From Zoogloeaceae bacterium (GTDB lineage: Bacteria; Pseudomonadota; Gammaproteobacteria; Burkholderiales; Rhodocyclaceae): 5,330 nucleotides of DNA. The notes below the pieces were generated by a model. That model worked only from the letters and a program-made list of their open reading frames with translations. It did not search any database and was not told where the DNA came from. This document shows positions 1 through 5,319 of this stretch, piece by piece (positions within the stretch are counted from its first letter, which is position 1; every line of letters begins with the position of its first letter). A program made the translations under genes and the position numbers. The DNA is taken from positions 1 through 5,330 of the forward strand of contig JAISLJ010000071.1 in assembly GCA_031290955.1 (NCBI GenBank). The letters run 5' to 3'.

Positions 1-113
1 TTGGCGGCGGGTTTGGCGGTATCCAGCCCGGCGGCGAAATAGTTGCGGGATTCCCATTCGGGGTACCAGCGACGTTCAATGTCCGCCGGTTCAAAACTCT
101 TGGCAAGTTCCAT
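1..113 (-). CDS. valS: Valyl-tRNA synthetase, N-terminal fragment (continues beyond left edge)
   Basis: ValS is the cytoplasmic class I aminoacyl-tRNA synthetase that charges tRNA-Val with valine. Only the first 37 codons are inside the window, read on the minus strand from an ATG at 113-111. The peptide begins MELAKSFEP and continues through DIERRWYPEWE to YFAAGLDTAKPAA. The segment 'sFEP.diE.rWy..We....F' is the typical opening of proteobacterial ValS, before the Rossmann fold and HIGH motif, which lie outside. The gene is divergent from gmk. A perfect TATAAT box lies about 34 bp upstream of the start codon, implying a short leader. Bases just upstream of the ATG are pyrimidine-rich on the coding strand, with no Shine-Dalgarno sequence that I can see. 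The family call rests on a short N-terminal match, so catalytic motifs are unverified. Confidence 0.87.
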   Translation of the reverse strand, partial: MELAKSFEPADIERRWYPEWESRNYFAAGLDTAKPAA

Positions 114-146
114 GATGGAGAAGGGGGGAAAGGCGAAAAGTCTGGC

Positions 147-152
147 ATTATA
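147..152 (-). promoter_or_regulatory. Candidate -10 box of the valS promoter
   Basis: On the minus strand these six bases read TATAAT, the exact sigma-70 -10 consensus. Transcription would start near 140, giving a leader of about 27 nt before the valS ATG at 113. No good -35 hexamer sits at 17 bp spacing: the bases there read AGATTC, and a TTGCAG lies too far away at 21 bp. No extended TG motif is present. The spacing to valS makes the -10 credible, but the promoter is unproven. Confidence 0.5.
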
Positions 153-326
153 CCTGCCTTGCGGAAAGTGAATCTGCAAACGGCAATCCGCGACAGGACG
201 ATCTGTCGGGTTCGCAAGGGACATGCCCGAACTTCTCCGCCCTGCGCAAACAAGAGAAGCCTTGCGCGCTGCTTTTCACCTGCCCACGACCGGAAAAACA
301 TCACCTTGCGCGGCAAATCGCAAGAG

Positions 327-355
327 GACGCGGAAAGCGTTCCGCTTTCCGCGTC
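327..355. repeat. Perfect 13-bp inverted repeat (3-nt loop) in the valS-gmk intergenic region
   Basis: The left arm GACGCGGAAAGCG (327-339) is the exact reverse complement of CGCTTTCCGCGTC (343-355), with loop TTC. It is the strongest hairpin in the intergenic region. There is no T-run directly after it on either strand, so it is not a standard intrinsic terminator. It ends about 19 bp before the candidate gmk -10 box and overlaps where a -35 element would lie. It could be an operator-like palindrome, the 3' end of a small RNA, or a small dispersed repeat. Confidence 0.7.
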
Positions 356-373
356 AATCGCCCGGATTTTGCG

Positions 374-379
374 TACAAT
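374..379 (+). promoter_or_regulatory. Candidate -10 box upstream of gmk
   Basis: The sequence TACAAT matches five of six sigma-70 -10 positions. A 17-bp spacer would put the -35 element at 351-356 (GCGTCA), which is a poor match and overlaps the 3' arm of the 13-bp hairpin. Transcription from here would give gmk a leader of roughly 145 nt. This is a weak call on sequence alone. Confidence 0.3.
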
Positions 380-396
380 GCGATTTCCGCCTGCAA

Positions 397-420
397 TTGT
401 TGCCGTTTCCGCCGCAACAA
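397..420 (+). other. Hairpin in the predicted gmk leader
   Basis: TTGTTGC (397-403) pairs perfectly with GCAACAA (414-420) around a 10-nt loop. It lies downstream of the candidate gmk -10 box and would therefore be in the mRNA leader. A GGAGG at 446-450 follows it, far from the gmk start at 532 and without an obvious ATG or GTG start behind it. No known riboswitch class is recognised. Confidence 0.35.
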
Positions 421-531
421 ACATCGGTCGGGAAGCTCCCCGCGCGGAGGATCATTTGGCTTGGAAGGGACGCAACCCTTTCCATGTTGTGTTGCCCGGT
501 CACGGGCCTGGATTGAAACAAACAAACGTAC

Positions 532-1152
532 ATGTCTGCTTGTCTCTTCATCGTCACCGCGGCATCGGGCGCGGGAAAGACCACGCTGGTGCGGGGCCTG
601 CTTGCCCAAGAGGCGGGCGTCGCCCTTTCCATTTCCCACACCACGCGCCCGCCACGGCCAAGCGAGGCGGATGGTCGGGAATACCATTTCGTCGACACCG
701 AGCGTTTCCACGCCCTGATGACGGCAGGGGAATTCCTTGAGCACGCGCTGGTGCACGGCAACCACTACGGCACCTCGCGGCGCTGGATCGAGGCCCGGCT
801 TGCCGCCGGGGAGGACGTGCTCCTGGAAATCGACTGGCAGGGCGCACAACAGGTGCGGCGCGTCTTTTCTGAAGCCATCGGCATCTTCATCCTGCCGCCC
901 TCGCTGGAAGCCCTGGCCCAGCGCCTTGCCGGGCGCGGCATGGACAGCGCGGAAGTCATCGCCCGCCGCCTCGCCGCGGCGCGCGCGGAAATGCGCCATG
1001 TGCATGACTTTCACTATGTTATCATTAACGATGATTTGCAAATCGCGGTTCAGGATCTGGCGCGTATCGTGCGCGCCAGCCGCCTGGCGCGGCCTCTCAC
1101 GCTCGCCAGCCAGCGCGCGCGCCATGCCGCCCTGTTCGCGGAACTCACCTGA
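532..1152 (+). CDS. gmk: Guanylate kinase
   Basis: Cytoplasmic guanylate kinase transfers the ATP gamma-phosphate to GMP, giving GDP for GTP, dGTP and (p)ppGpp synthesis. The 206-residue product matches the family length of about 205. It has a P-loop near residues 10-18 (ASGAGKTT). The GMP-binding signature at 35-53 (SHTTRPPRP...DGREYHFV) includes the conserved S35, R39, R42 and Y51. NHYGTS lies at 77-82, LEIDWQGAQQV at 98-108, a lid with RLAGRG and R145/R146 follows, and YVIIND lies at 162-167. The ATG at 532 is the first possible start, because an in-frame TGA lies at 514-516. No clear Shine-Dalgarno precedes it: the upstream 20 nt are A-rich and probably unstructured. It is the first gene of the gmk-rpoZ-spoT cluster, with rpoZ starting 49 bp downstream. 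No key residue appears missing. Confidence 0.97.
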   Translation: MSACLFIVTAASGAGKTTLVRGLLAQEAGVALSISHTTRPPRPSEADGREYHFVDTERFHALMTAGEFLEHALVHGNHYGTSRRWIEARLAAGEDVLLEIDWQGAQQVRRVFSEAIGIFILPPSLEALAQRLAGRGMDSAEVIARRLAAARAEMRHVHDFHYVIINDDLQIAVQDLARIVRASRLARPLTLASQRARHAALFAELT

Positions 1153-1187
1153 AGCGGATCCGGCAAACCTGCCCGAATCTTTCAACC

Positions 1188-1192
1188 GGAGG
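1188..1192 (+). promoter_or_regulatory. Ribosome binding site of rpoZ
   Basis: GGAGG, followed by A, lies 9 nt before the ATG at 1202. It is the clearest Shine-Dalgarno sequence among the plus-strand genes here and fixes the rpoZ start. Confidence 0.8.
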
Positions 1193-1201
1193 AAACCCAT
1201 C

Positions 1202-1408
1202 ATGGCCCGCATTACTGTGGAAGACTGTTTGAAGCACATTCCCAACCGCTTCGAGATGACGCTCTCCGCCGCGCACCGGGCGCGGCAACTGCTTTCCGGC
1301 TCCGCGCCGCTGCTTGACCCGGAAAAGGACAAACCGACTGTCATTGCCCTGCGCGAAATCGCCGAAGGCCGGGTCGGGCGGGAAATCCTGAACCGCGGTC
1401 ACGCCTGA
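1202..1408 (+). CDS. rpoZ: DNA-directed RNA polymerase omega subunit
   Basis: Omega is the smallest RNA polymerase core subunit. It helps fold and latch beta' and, in proteobacteria, contributes with beta' to one of the ppGpp binding sites. The 68-residue product starts MARITVEDCL, continues with the conserved NRFEMTLSAAHRARQL (15-30), and has the family hallmark DKPTVIALREIAEGRV (43-58). The length is at the short end for proteobacterial omega (E. coli has 91), with little C-terminal tail beyond the conserved core. The ATG is set by the GGAGG 9 nt upstream. The gene sits 49 bp after gmk and 33 bp before spoT, an arrangement shared with E. coli and many other proteobacteria and consistent with one transcript. 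Confidence 0.96.
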   Translation: MARITVEDCLKHIPNRFEMTLSAAHRARQLLSGSAPLLDPEKDKPTVIALREIAEGRVGREILNRGHA

Positions 1409-1441
1409 GATTCGGACGATTCCTTTTCCCCGGCCCGCATC

Positions 1442-3673
1442 ATGGAAAGCGTACTCTCCCCCGCGCGGCCTGCCGAAGCCGGGCAGGGCAGCCCGGAAGC
1501 CGCCATCCTGCCCGGTCAACCCGGCTCGCGACCCGGAAACTATGCCCTGCCGCAGGACGACCCGGCCTACCGGGTGTTCCTGGATAGCCTCGACTACCTG
1601 CCGCCGGAAGAGATTGCGCGGATCAAACGGGCGGTGTTCTTTTCCGACCGGGCGCACCAGCATCAGGTGCGGCTCTCCGGCGAACCCTACATCACGCACC
1701 CGCTGTGTGTTGCGGGAGCCATCGCCGACTGGCGCATGGACGCGGACTCCATCTGCGCCGCCCTGCTCCACGATGTGCTGGAGGATACCGTCACCCAGAA
1801 GGCGGAACTGGCCGAACTTTTTGGCGCAGGCGTGGCCGAACTGGTGGATGGCCTCTCCAAGCTTGACCGCATCGAATTCAATTCCCATCAGGAAGCGCAG
1901 GCGGAGAACTTCCGCAAGATGCTCCTCGCCATGGCGCGTGACCTGCGCGTGGTGCTCATCAAACTTGCCGACCGGCACCACAACCTGCAAACCATGTCCG
2001 CCGTGCGCCCGGACAAGCGGCGGCGCATCGCCTACGAGACCATGGAAATCTACGCGCCCATCGCCAACCGGCTGGGCCTGAACACGCTCTTCCAGGAACT
2101 CCAGGATATTTCCTTTCGCCTCATCCATCCCGCACGCGCCAGGATATTGGCCAAGGCCTTGCAGACGGCCTACGGCACACGCCGCGAACTGTTCCAGGAT
2201 ATCCTTGACGGCATCACCGCCAAGATGCGCGATGCCGAGCTGTTCGCGCAGGTTTCCGGGCGCACGAAAAGCCTCTACTCGATCTACGCCAAGATGAAGG
2301 AAAAGCACCAGCATTTCTCGCAGGTGCGGGATATCTACGGCTTTCGCGTCATCGTTCATGACATTCCCTCCTGCTACCTCGCCCTGGGCGCCCTGCACGC
2401 CCTCTACAAGCCGGTGCAGGGCGCTTTCAAGGATTACATCGCCATTCCCAAGGCCAATGGTTACCAGTCGCTGCACACCTCGCTCATCGGCCCGAACGGC
2501 TCGCCCGTGGAAGTGCAGATTCGCACCGAGGAAATGCACCATGTGGCGCAGGAGGGCGTGGCTTCCCACTGGCTGTACAAGGATGCCGGGCACAGCGGCG
2601 CGGATTTGCAGATTCGCACCCACAAATGGCTGCATTCCCTCCTGGAGATGCAAAGTGGGGATTCCTCCGAATTCTTCGAGAACGTGAAGATCGACCTCTT
2701 CCCCGACGAGGTGTACGTCTTCACCCCCAAGGGACGCATCATCTCCTTGCCGCACGGGGCAACGCCGGTGGATATGGCCTACGCCATCCATACCGATGTG
2801 GGCAACTGTTGCTACGCTGCCCGCATCAACCACGAACCCGCGCCGCTGCGCACGGAACTGAAGAATGGCGACCTCGTGGAGATCATCACCGCCGCGCACG
2901 CCAACCCGAATCCGGCCTGGCTCTCCTACGTGAAGAGTGGCCGGGCGCGCAGCAAGATCCGCCATTTCCTGCGCACCGTGCAAAACGAGGAATCCGCGAC
3001 CCTGGGCGAACGGCTCCTGGAGCAGGAACTGCAAGGCCTGGGCATCCGCCAGCCGGACATTCCCGCCTCCGCCTGGGAACGGCTGCTTGCGATGGTCGGC
3101 AGCCATTCCATCAAGGAAATCTTCACGGACATCGGCCTGGGCCGCCGCTTGGCCGCCGTGGTGGCCCGGCGCCTCCTCACCGACGACGCCATCACCGTGC
3201 CCGCCACGCCGGGGGCGCTCATCATCCGCGGCACGGAGGGCATGGCAATCCAGCTTGCCCGATGTTGCCAGCCGATTCCGGGCGACCCGATCATCGGTTC
3301 CATCCTGAGCGGTCGCGGTCTTGTCGTGCATACCCACGATTGCCCGACCATTCGCAAGATGCGCTCCCGCCAGCCCAACAAGTGGATCGACGTGGAATGG
3401 GAACCCTCGCCGGGCAGCCTCTTCGACGTGCGCATCGACGTGCGGGTGAAATCCGCCCGCGGCATTCTGGCGCAGATTGCCTCCGGCATCAACCAGAGCG
3501 GCGCCAACATCGAGAACGTCATCATGGATCGAGACGCGGAAAAGCAGTTCATCCTCATGCACTTCACCCTCCAGGTCGGCAGCCGCCTGCATCTGGCGCA
3601 GGTGATGCGCACCCTGCGGCGGCTTCCGGAAGTGATCCGCATCAATCGTGTGCGGCCAGGGGGCGAGGCATGA
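1442..3673 (+). CDS. spoT: Bifunctional (p)ppGpp synthetase/hydrolase, RelA/SpoT family
   Basis: This long RelA/SpoT homologue makes (p)ppGpp from ATP and GTP/GDP and hydrolyses it in the stringent response. The 743 residues carry every expected domain. The HD hydrolase has H86, the metal-binding HDVLEDT at 110-116 and KLADRHHNL at 174-182, so hydrolase activity is expected. The synthetase has GRTKS at 273-277, FKDYIAIPKANGYQSLHT at 329-346 and EVQIRT at 357-362, including the likely catalytic E357. A TGS domain lies at about 422-483, the conserved-cysteine region has C608/C609 and HTHDC at 630-634, and an ACT domain lies at about 662-736. Residue 328, usually R (or K) in the RXKD motif of bifunctional enzymes, is alanine. 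The ATG at 1442 has no good Shine-Dalgarno; about 40 N-terminal residues precede recognisable homology, so a later start is possible. Its stop overlaps the dadA start. Confidence 0.96.
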   Translation: MESVLSPARPAEAGQGSPEAAILPGQPGSRPGNYALPQDDPAYRVFLDSLDYLPPEEIARIKRAVFFSDRAHQHQVRLSGEPYITHPLCVAGAIADWRMDADSICAALLHDVLEDTVTQKAELAELFGAGVAELVDGLSKLDRIEFNSHQEAQAENFRKMLLAMARDLRVVLIKLADRHHNLQTMSAVRPDKRRRIAYETMEIYAPIANRLGLNTLFQELQDISFRLIHPARARILAKALQTAYGTRRELFQDILDGITAKMRDAELFAQVSGRTKSLYSIYAKMKEKHQHFSQVRDIYGFRVIVHDIPSCYLALGALHALYKPVQGAFKDYIAIPKANGYQSLHTSLIGPNGSPVEVQIRTEEMHHVAQEGVASHWLYKDAGHSGADLQIRTHKWLHSLLEMQSGDSSEFFENVKIDLFPDEVYVFTPKGRIISLPHGATPVDMAYAIHTDVGNCCYAARINHEPAPLRTELKNGDLVEIITAAHANPNPAWLSYVKSGRARSKIRHFLRTVQNEESATLGERLLEQELQGLGIRQPDIPASAWERLLAMVGSHSIKEIFTDIGLGRRLAAVVARRLLTDDAITVPATPGALIIRGTEGMAIQLARCCQPIPGDPIIGSILSGRGLVVHTHDCPTIRKMRSRQPNKWIDVEWEPSPGSLFDVRIDVRVKSARGILAQIASGINQSGANIENVIMDRDAEKQFILMHFTLQVGSRLHLAQVMRTLRRLPEVIRINRVRPGGEA
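3658..3663 (+). promoter_or_regulatory. Ribosome binding site of dadA inside the spoT 3' end
   Basis: AGGGGG lies 6 nt before the dadA ATG at 3670, within the last codons of spoT. It differs from AGGAGG at one position. The spoT TGA (3671-3673) overlaps the dadA ATG as ATGA, which favours translational coupling or reinitiation by ribosomes finishing spoT. Confidence 0.6.
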
Positions 3674-4950
3674 AGGTGCTCGTGCTGGGCGCGGGCGTCA
3701 TCGGCACGACGAGCGCCTGGTATCTGCGCGCGGCGGGTTGCGAAGTGACCGTCTGCGAACGCCGCGAGGCGGCGGGGCTGGAGACGAGCTTTGCCAACGG
3801 CGGCCAGATTTCCGTCTCGCATGCCGAACCCTGGGCCAATCCGCACGCGCTGCCGCAAATCCTCTCCTGGCTGGGGAAGGAGGATTCACCCATTCTGTTC
3901 CGTCCGCGCTTCGACATGGCGCTGCTGCGCTGGGGCTGCCAGTTCCTGGGGAATTGCCTGCCCGGACGCGCGCGGGAGAATGTTCGCGCCATCGTGTGCC
4001 TGGCCCTCTACAGCCGCGCCCGGCTGCAGGCGCTGCGGGAAACATTGCGCGTGGCAAGCGGCGAGGATTTCGGCAAGCGTTATGACGCGCTGGAGAAGGG
4101 CATCCTGCATCTTTACACCGACCGCCGCGAATTTGCCCGCGCCGTGGAGGCCGCCCGCCTGATGCGCGATTTCGGGCTAGAGCGCGTGCCGCTCGGCGTG
4201 GACGCCGCCATCGCCCTGGAACCGGCGCTCTCCGACATGCGCCCCCTGCTCGTGGGCGGCGACTACACCGCCGAAGACGAATCCGGCGACGCGCACCGCT
4301 TCACGCAGGCGCTGGCGGCGCGGGCGGCGGCGGCGGGCGTCGTGTTCCGTTACGGCGCGGAAATCAGCGGCCTGCACGAAGAAAAAGGGCGAGTGCGCGG
4401 CGCGCGGCTGAAGAGCGGCGAAATCCTAACGGCGGACGCCACGGTGCTGGCGCTGGGGAGTTTTTCCGCGCCCTTCCTGCGGCCTTGCGGCATTCGCCTG
4501 CCGGTCTATCCGGCCAAGGGCTATTCCGTCACGCTGGATTTGACGGCGGATGCGGTCGCGCCCACGGTGAGCCTGACCGACGACGGTCACAAGATTGTCT
4601 TTTCCCGTCTGGGCGAGCGCCTGCGCGTTGCCGGGACGGCCGAATTCAACGGTTTCAATCTCGACCTGAACCCGGTGCGCTGCGCGGCGCTGCTCGCCCG
4701 CGCCCAAACGCTCTTTCCCCGCCTTGCCTTCCGGGGGGAACCGCAATATTGGTGCGGCCTGCGGCCCGCGACGCCCTCCAATGTCCCCCTGATCGGACCA
4801 GGCGCGCGTCCCGGCCTGTGGCTCAACACCGGCCACGGCACCCTGGGCTGGACAATGGCCTGCGGCTCCGCCGCCGCCCTGACCGACCTGATCCAAGGCC
4901 GCCGCCCGGAACCGGCTTTCCCATTCCTGCGCGGCGGCGAAGGGGCGTAG
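3670..4950 (+). CDS. dadA: D-amino acid dehydrogenase (FAD-dependent, small subunit type)
   Basis: DadA oxidatively deaminates D-amino acids, classically D-alanine, to 2-oxo acids and ammonia, passing electrons through FAD to the membrane quinone pool. The 426-residue product is close to E. coli DadA (432). It opens with the FAD Rossmann motif VLVLGAGVIG (3-12) and an acidic E30 at the end of the second strand. DadA-type motifs follow: ETSFANGGQIS (38-48), EDESGDAHRFTQAL (202-215), YPAKGYSVTL (280-289), AGTAEFNGF (321-329), WCGLRPATPSNVPLIG (361-376) and LNTGHGTLGWTMACGSA (385-401), the last two near the C-terminal FAD contact. The hydrophobic start is the nucleotide-binding strand, not a signal peptide. 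It overlaps spoT by 4 bp. No alanine racemase (dadX) follows, unlike the dadAX operons of enterics and pseudomonads. A related glycine/sarcosine-type oxidase is possible but less likely. Confidence 0.92.
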   Translation: MKVLVLGAGVIGTTSAWYLRAAGCEVTVCERREAAGLETSFANGGQISVSHAEPWANPHALPQILSWLGKEDSPILFRPRFDMALLRWGCQFLGNCLPGRARENVRAIVCLALYSRARLQALRETLRVASGEDFGKRYDALEKGILHLYTDRREFARAVEAARLMRDFGLERVPLGVDAAIALEPALSDMRPLLVGGDYTAEDESGDAHRFTQALAARAAAAGVVFRYGAEISGLHEEKGRVRGARLKSGEILTADATVLALGSFSAPFLRPCGIRLPVYPAKGYSVTLDLTADAVAPTVSLTDDGHKIVFSRLGERLRVAGTAEFNGFNLDLNPVRCAALLARAQTLFPRLAFRGEPQYWCGLRPATPSNVPLIGPGARPGLWLNTGHGTLGWTMACGSAAALTDLIQGRRPEPAFPFLRGGEGA

Positions 4951-4964
4951 TTTTCGGGATGGCA

Positions 4965-4981
4965 GCAGGAAAACTTCCTGC
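4965..4981 (+). terminator. Possible weak terminator hairpin after dadA
   Basis: GCAGGAA (4965-4971) pairs perfectly with TTCCTGC (4975-4981) around an AAC loop, 14 bp after the dadA stop. The bases that follow are CGCGAAACGAAAC, not a T-run; a short TTTT comes only at 4995-4998. It may be a 3'-end stabilising hairpin or a poor intrinsic terminator. Confidence 0.3.
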
Positions 4982-5005
4982 CGCGAAACGAAACTTTTAT
5001 GGTTT

Positions 5006-5029
5006 CAGGCGTGTTGCCAGACGCGCCTG
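5006..5029 (+). terminator. Second hairpin downstream of dadA, possible terminator
   Basis: CAGGCGTGT (5006-5014) pairs with ACGCGCCTG (5021-5029) over nine positions, with one T-G wobble and a 6-nt loop. The sequence after it (TCGCATTTCAAATGG) has only a short T-rich stretch. Lying between dadA and the convergent RHS remnant, it could end dadA transcription, but the missing U-tract leaves this uncertain. Confidence 0.35.
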
Positions 5030-5044
5030 TCGCATTTCAAATGG

Positions 5045-5185
5045 TTATAAACCTCGGTGACGAACCATCTCTCCGTTCCGCATCTTCTCAACCAGATTCC
5101 CTCGTTCGTCGTAGCGGTAATGCGTCCCGGCGTCATCTCGCGCAACCAAGGATACGCCGGACAGCGGGAAGAAAATTTGTTCGCA
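5045..5185 (-). pseudogene. Remnant of an RHS/YD-repeat protein
   Basis: Read on the minus strand, this frame is open for 46 codons between a TGA at 5188-5186 and a TAA at 5047-5045. It encodes ...LVARDDAGTHYRYDERGN followed by LVEKMRNGEMVRHRGL. The YRYDERGNLVEK core is the classic YD/RHS repeat pattern (Y-x-YD-x-x-G-x-L), which builds the beta-cocoon shell of RHS polymorphic toxins and related wall or secretion proteins. There is no plausible start codon, and intact RHS proteins are usually over 1000 residues, so this is a fragment. The frame is broken beside the tandem repeat at 5188-5207. The call rests on one repeat unit; a chance match is possible but unlikely given the motif's specificity. 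Confidence 0.5.
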
Positions 5186-5187
5186 TC

Positions 5188-5207
5188 ACATGGTCGTACA
5201 TGGTCGT
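5188..5207. repeat. Exact 10-bp tandem duplication
   Basis: ACATGGTCGT occurs twice head to tail (5188-5197 and 5198-5207), immediately at the broken edge of the RHS-like frame. It may mark a small slippage or insertion scar. Confidence 0.75.
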
Positions 5208-5225
5208 GGCGGCGCTGTTACGAGC

Positions 5226-5268
5226 TTTTGAATCTGTCCGCTTTCATGATTTTCAAATTGTCCGCTTT
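5226..5268. repeat. Two 19-bp direct repeats, 24-bp period, containing TGTCCGCTTT
   Basis: TTTTGAATCTGTCCGCTTT (5226-5244) and TTTTCAAATTGTCCGCTTT (5250-5268) agree at 16 of 19 positions and share an exact 10-base core at 5235-5244 and 5259-5268. The surrounding DNA is markedly A+T-rich compared with the genes. Short repeated sites like this occur near the ends of some insertion sequences, for example the IS21 family, where they serve as transposase binding sites. No transposase gene is in the window, so this link is speculative. Confidence 0.6.
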
Positions 5269-5278
5269 TTTGTGCCGT

Positions 5279-5319
5279 ATGCCAATTGCCGGAGGGCGTA
5301 GCCCGTAGGCAATTGGCAT
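5279..5319. repeat. Foldback element: perfect 12-bp inverted repeat with nested hairpin, REP-like
   Basis: ATGCCAATTGCC (5279-5290) is the exact reverse complement of GGCAATTGGCAT (5308-5319). Allowing one T-G wobble at 5278/5320, pairing extends outward through 5274-5277 and 5321-5324. The 17-base centre contains a second pair, GGGC (5294-5297) and GCCC (5301-5304), around GTA. GGAG and GTAG tetranucleotides occur in the loop (5291-5294, 5298-5301, 5305-5308), as in REP sequences mobilised by TnpA-REP (RAYT) transposases. The REP assignment is inferred from layout only; the structure itself is plain. Confidence 0.65.

Larger units (their letters stand above)
114..531. other. valS-gmk divergent intergenic region, no gene recognised
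   Basis: This 418-bp stretch separates two divergently transcribed core genes. Open frames cross it on both strands, but none has a recognisable protein, and a plus-strand frame that reads into it ends at a TGA at 514-516. It contains the two candidate -10 boxes and a run of short inverted repeats. These include CGACAG/CTGTCG (191-196/203-208), GCGCAA/TTGCGC (244-249/262-267), CTTGCG/CGCAAG (305-310/319-324), a perfect 13-bp pair (327-355) and TTGTTGC/GCAACAA (397-403/414-420). Whether these are regulatory structure, a small RNA, or chance in G+C-rich DNA cannot be settled from one sequence. Confidence 0.6.

Noticed and set aside
461..510. Possible c-di-GMP (GEMM) riboswitch because of GGGACGCAA in the gmk leader
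   Set aside because: Only this short string matches. The upstream AAACC partner, the second hairpin with its tetraloop receptor and the P1 closing stem are not visible.
223..516. 97-codon plus-strand frame in the valS-gmk gap
   Set aside because: It is in frame with gmk but ends at TGA 514-516. It has no ribosome binding site, no recognisable family and atypical composition; it crosses the hairpin region.
301..1344. 347-codon minus-strand frame across gmk and rpoZ
   Set aside because: It is antisense to two clearly identified genes and its peptide has no recognisable domain, so it is a composition artefact.
1145..3592. 815-codon open frame antisense to spoT (minus strand)
   Set aside because: It lies wholly opposite a gene with complete, recognisable RelA/SpoT domains. 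Long antisense frames are expected in G+C-rich coding DNA, and its peptide shows no family I recognise.
2626..4950. 774-codon frame suggesting a fusion upstream of dadA
   Set aside because: The part before 3670 is a shifted reading of spoT with low-complexity G/R/H/P-rich sequence. DadA homology begins exactly at the ATG at 3670 with the FAD motif.
4999..5308. Plus-strand frames of 83 and 100 codons after dadA
   Set aside because: They run antisense to the RHS-like reading and through direct repeats and the foldback. They show no ribosome binding site or recognisable domain.
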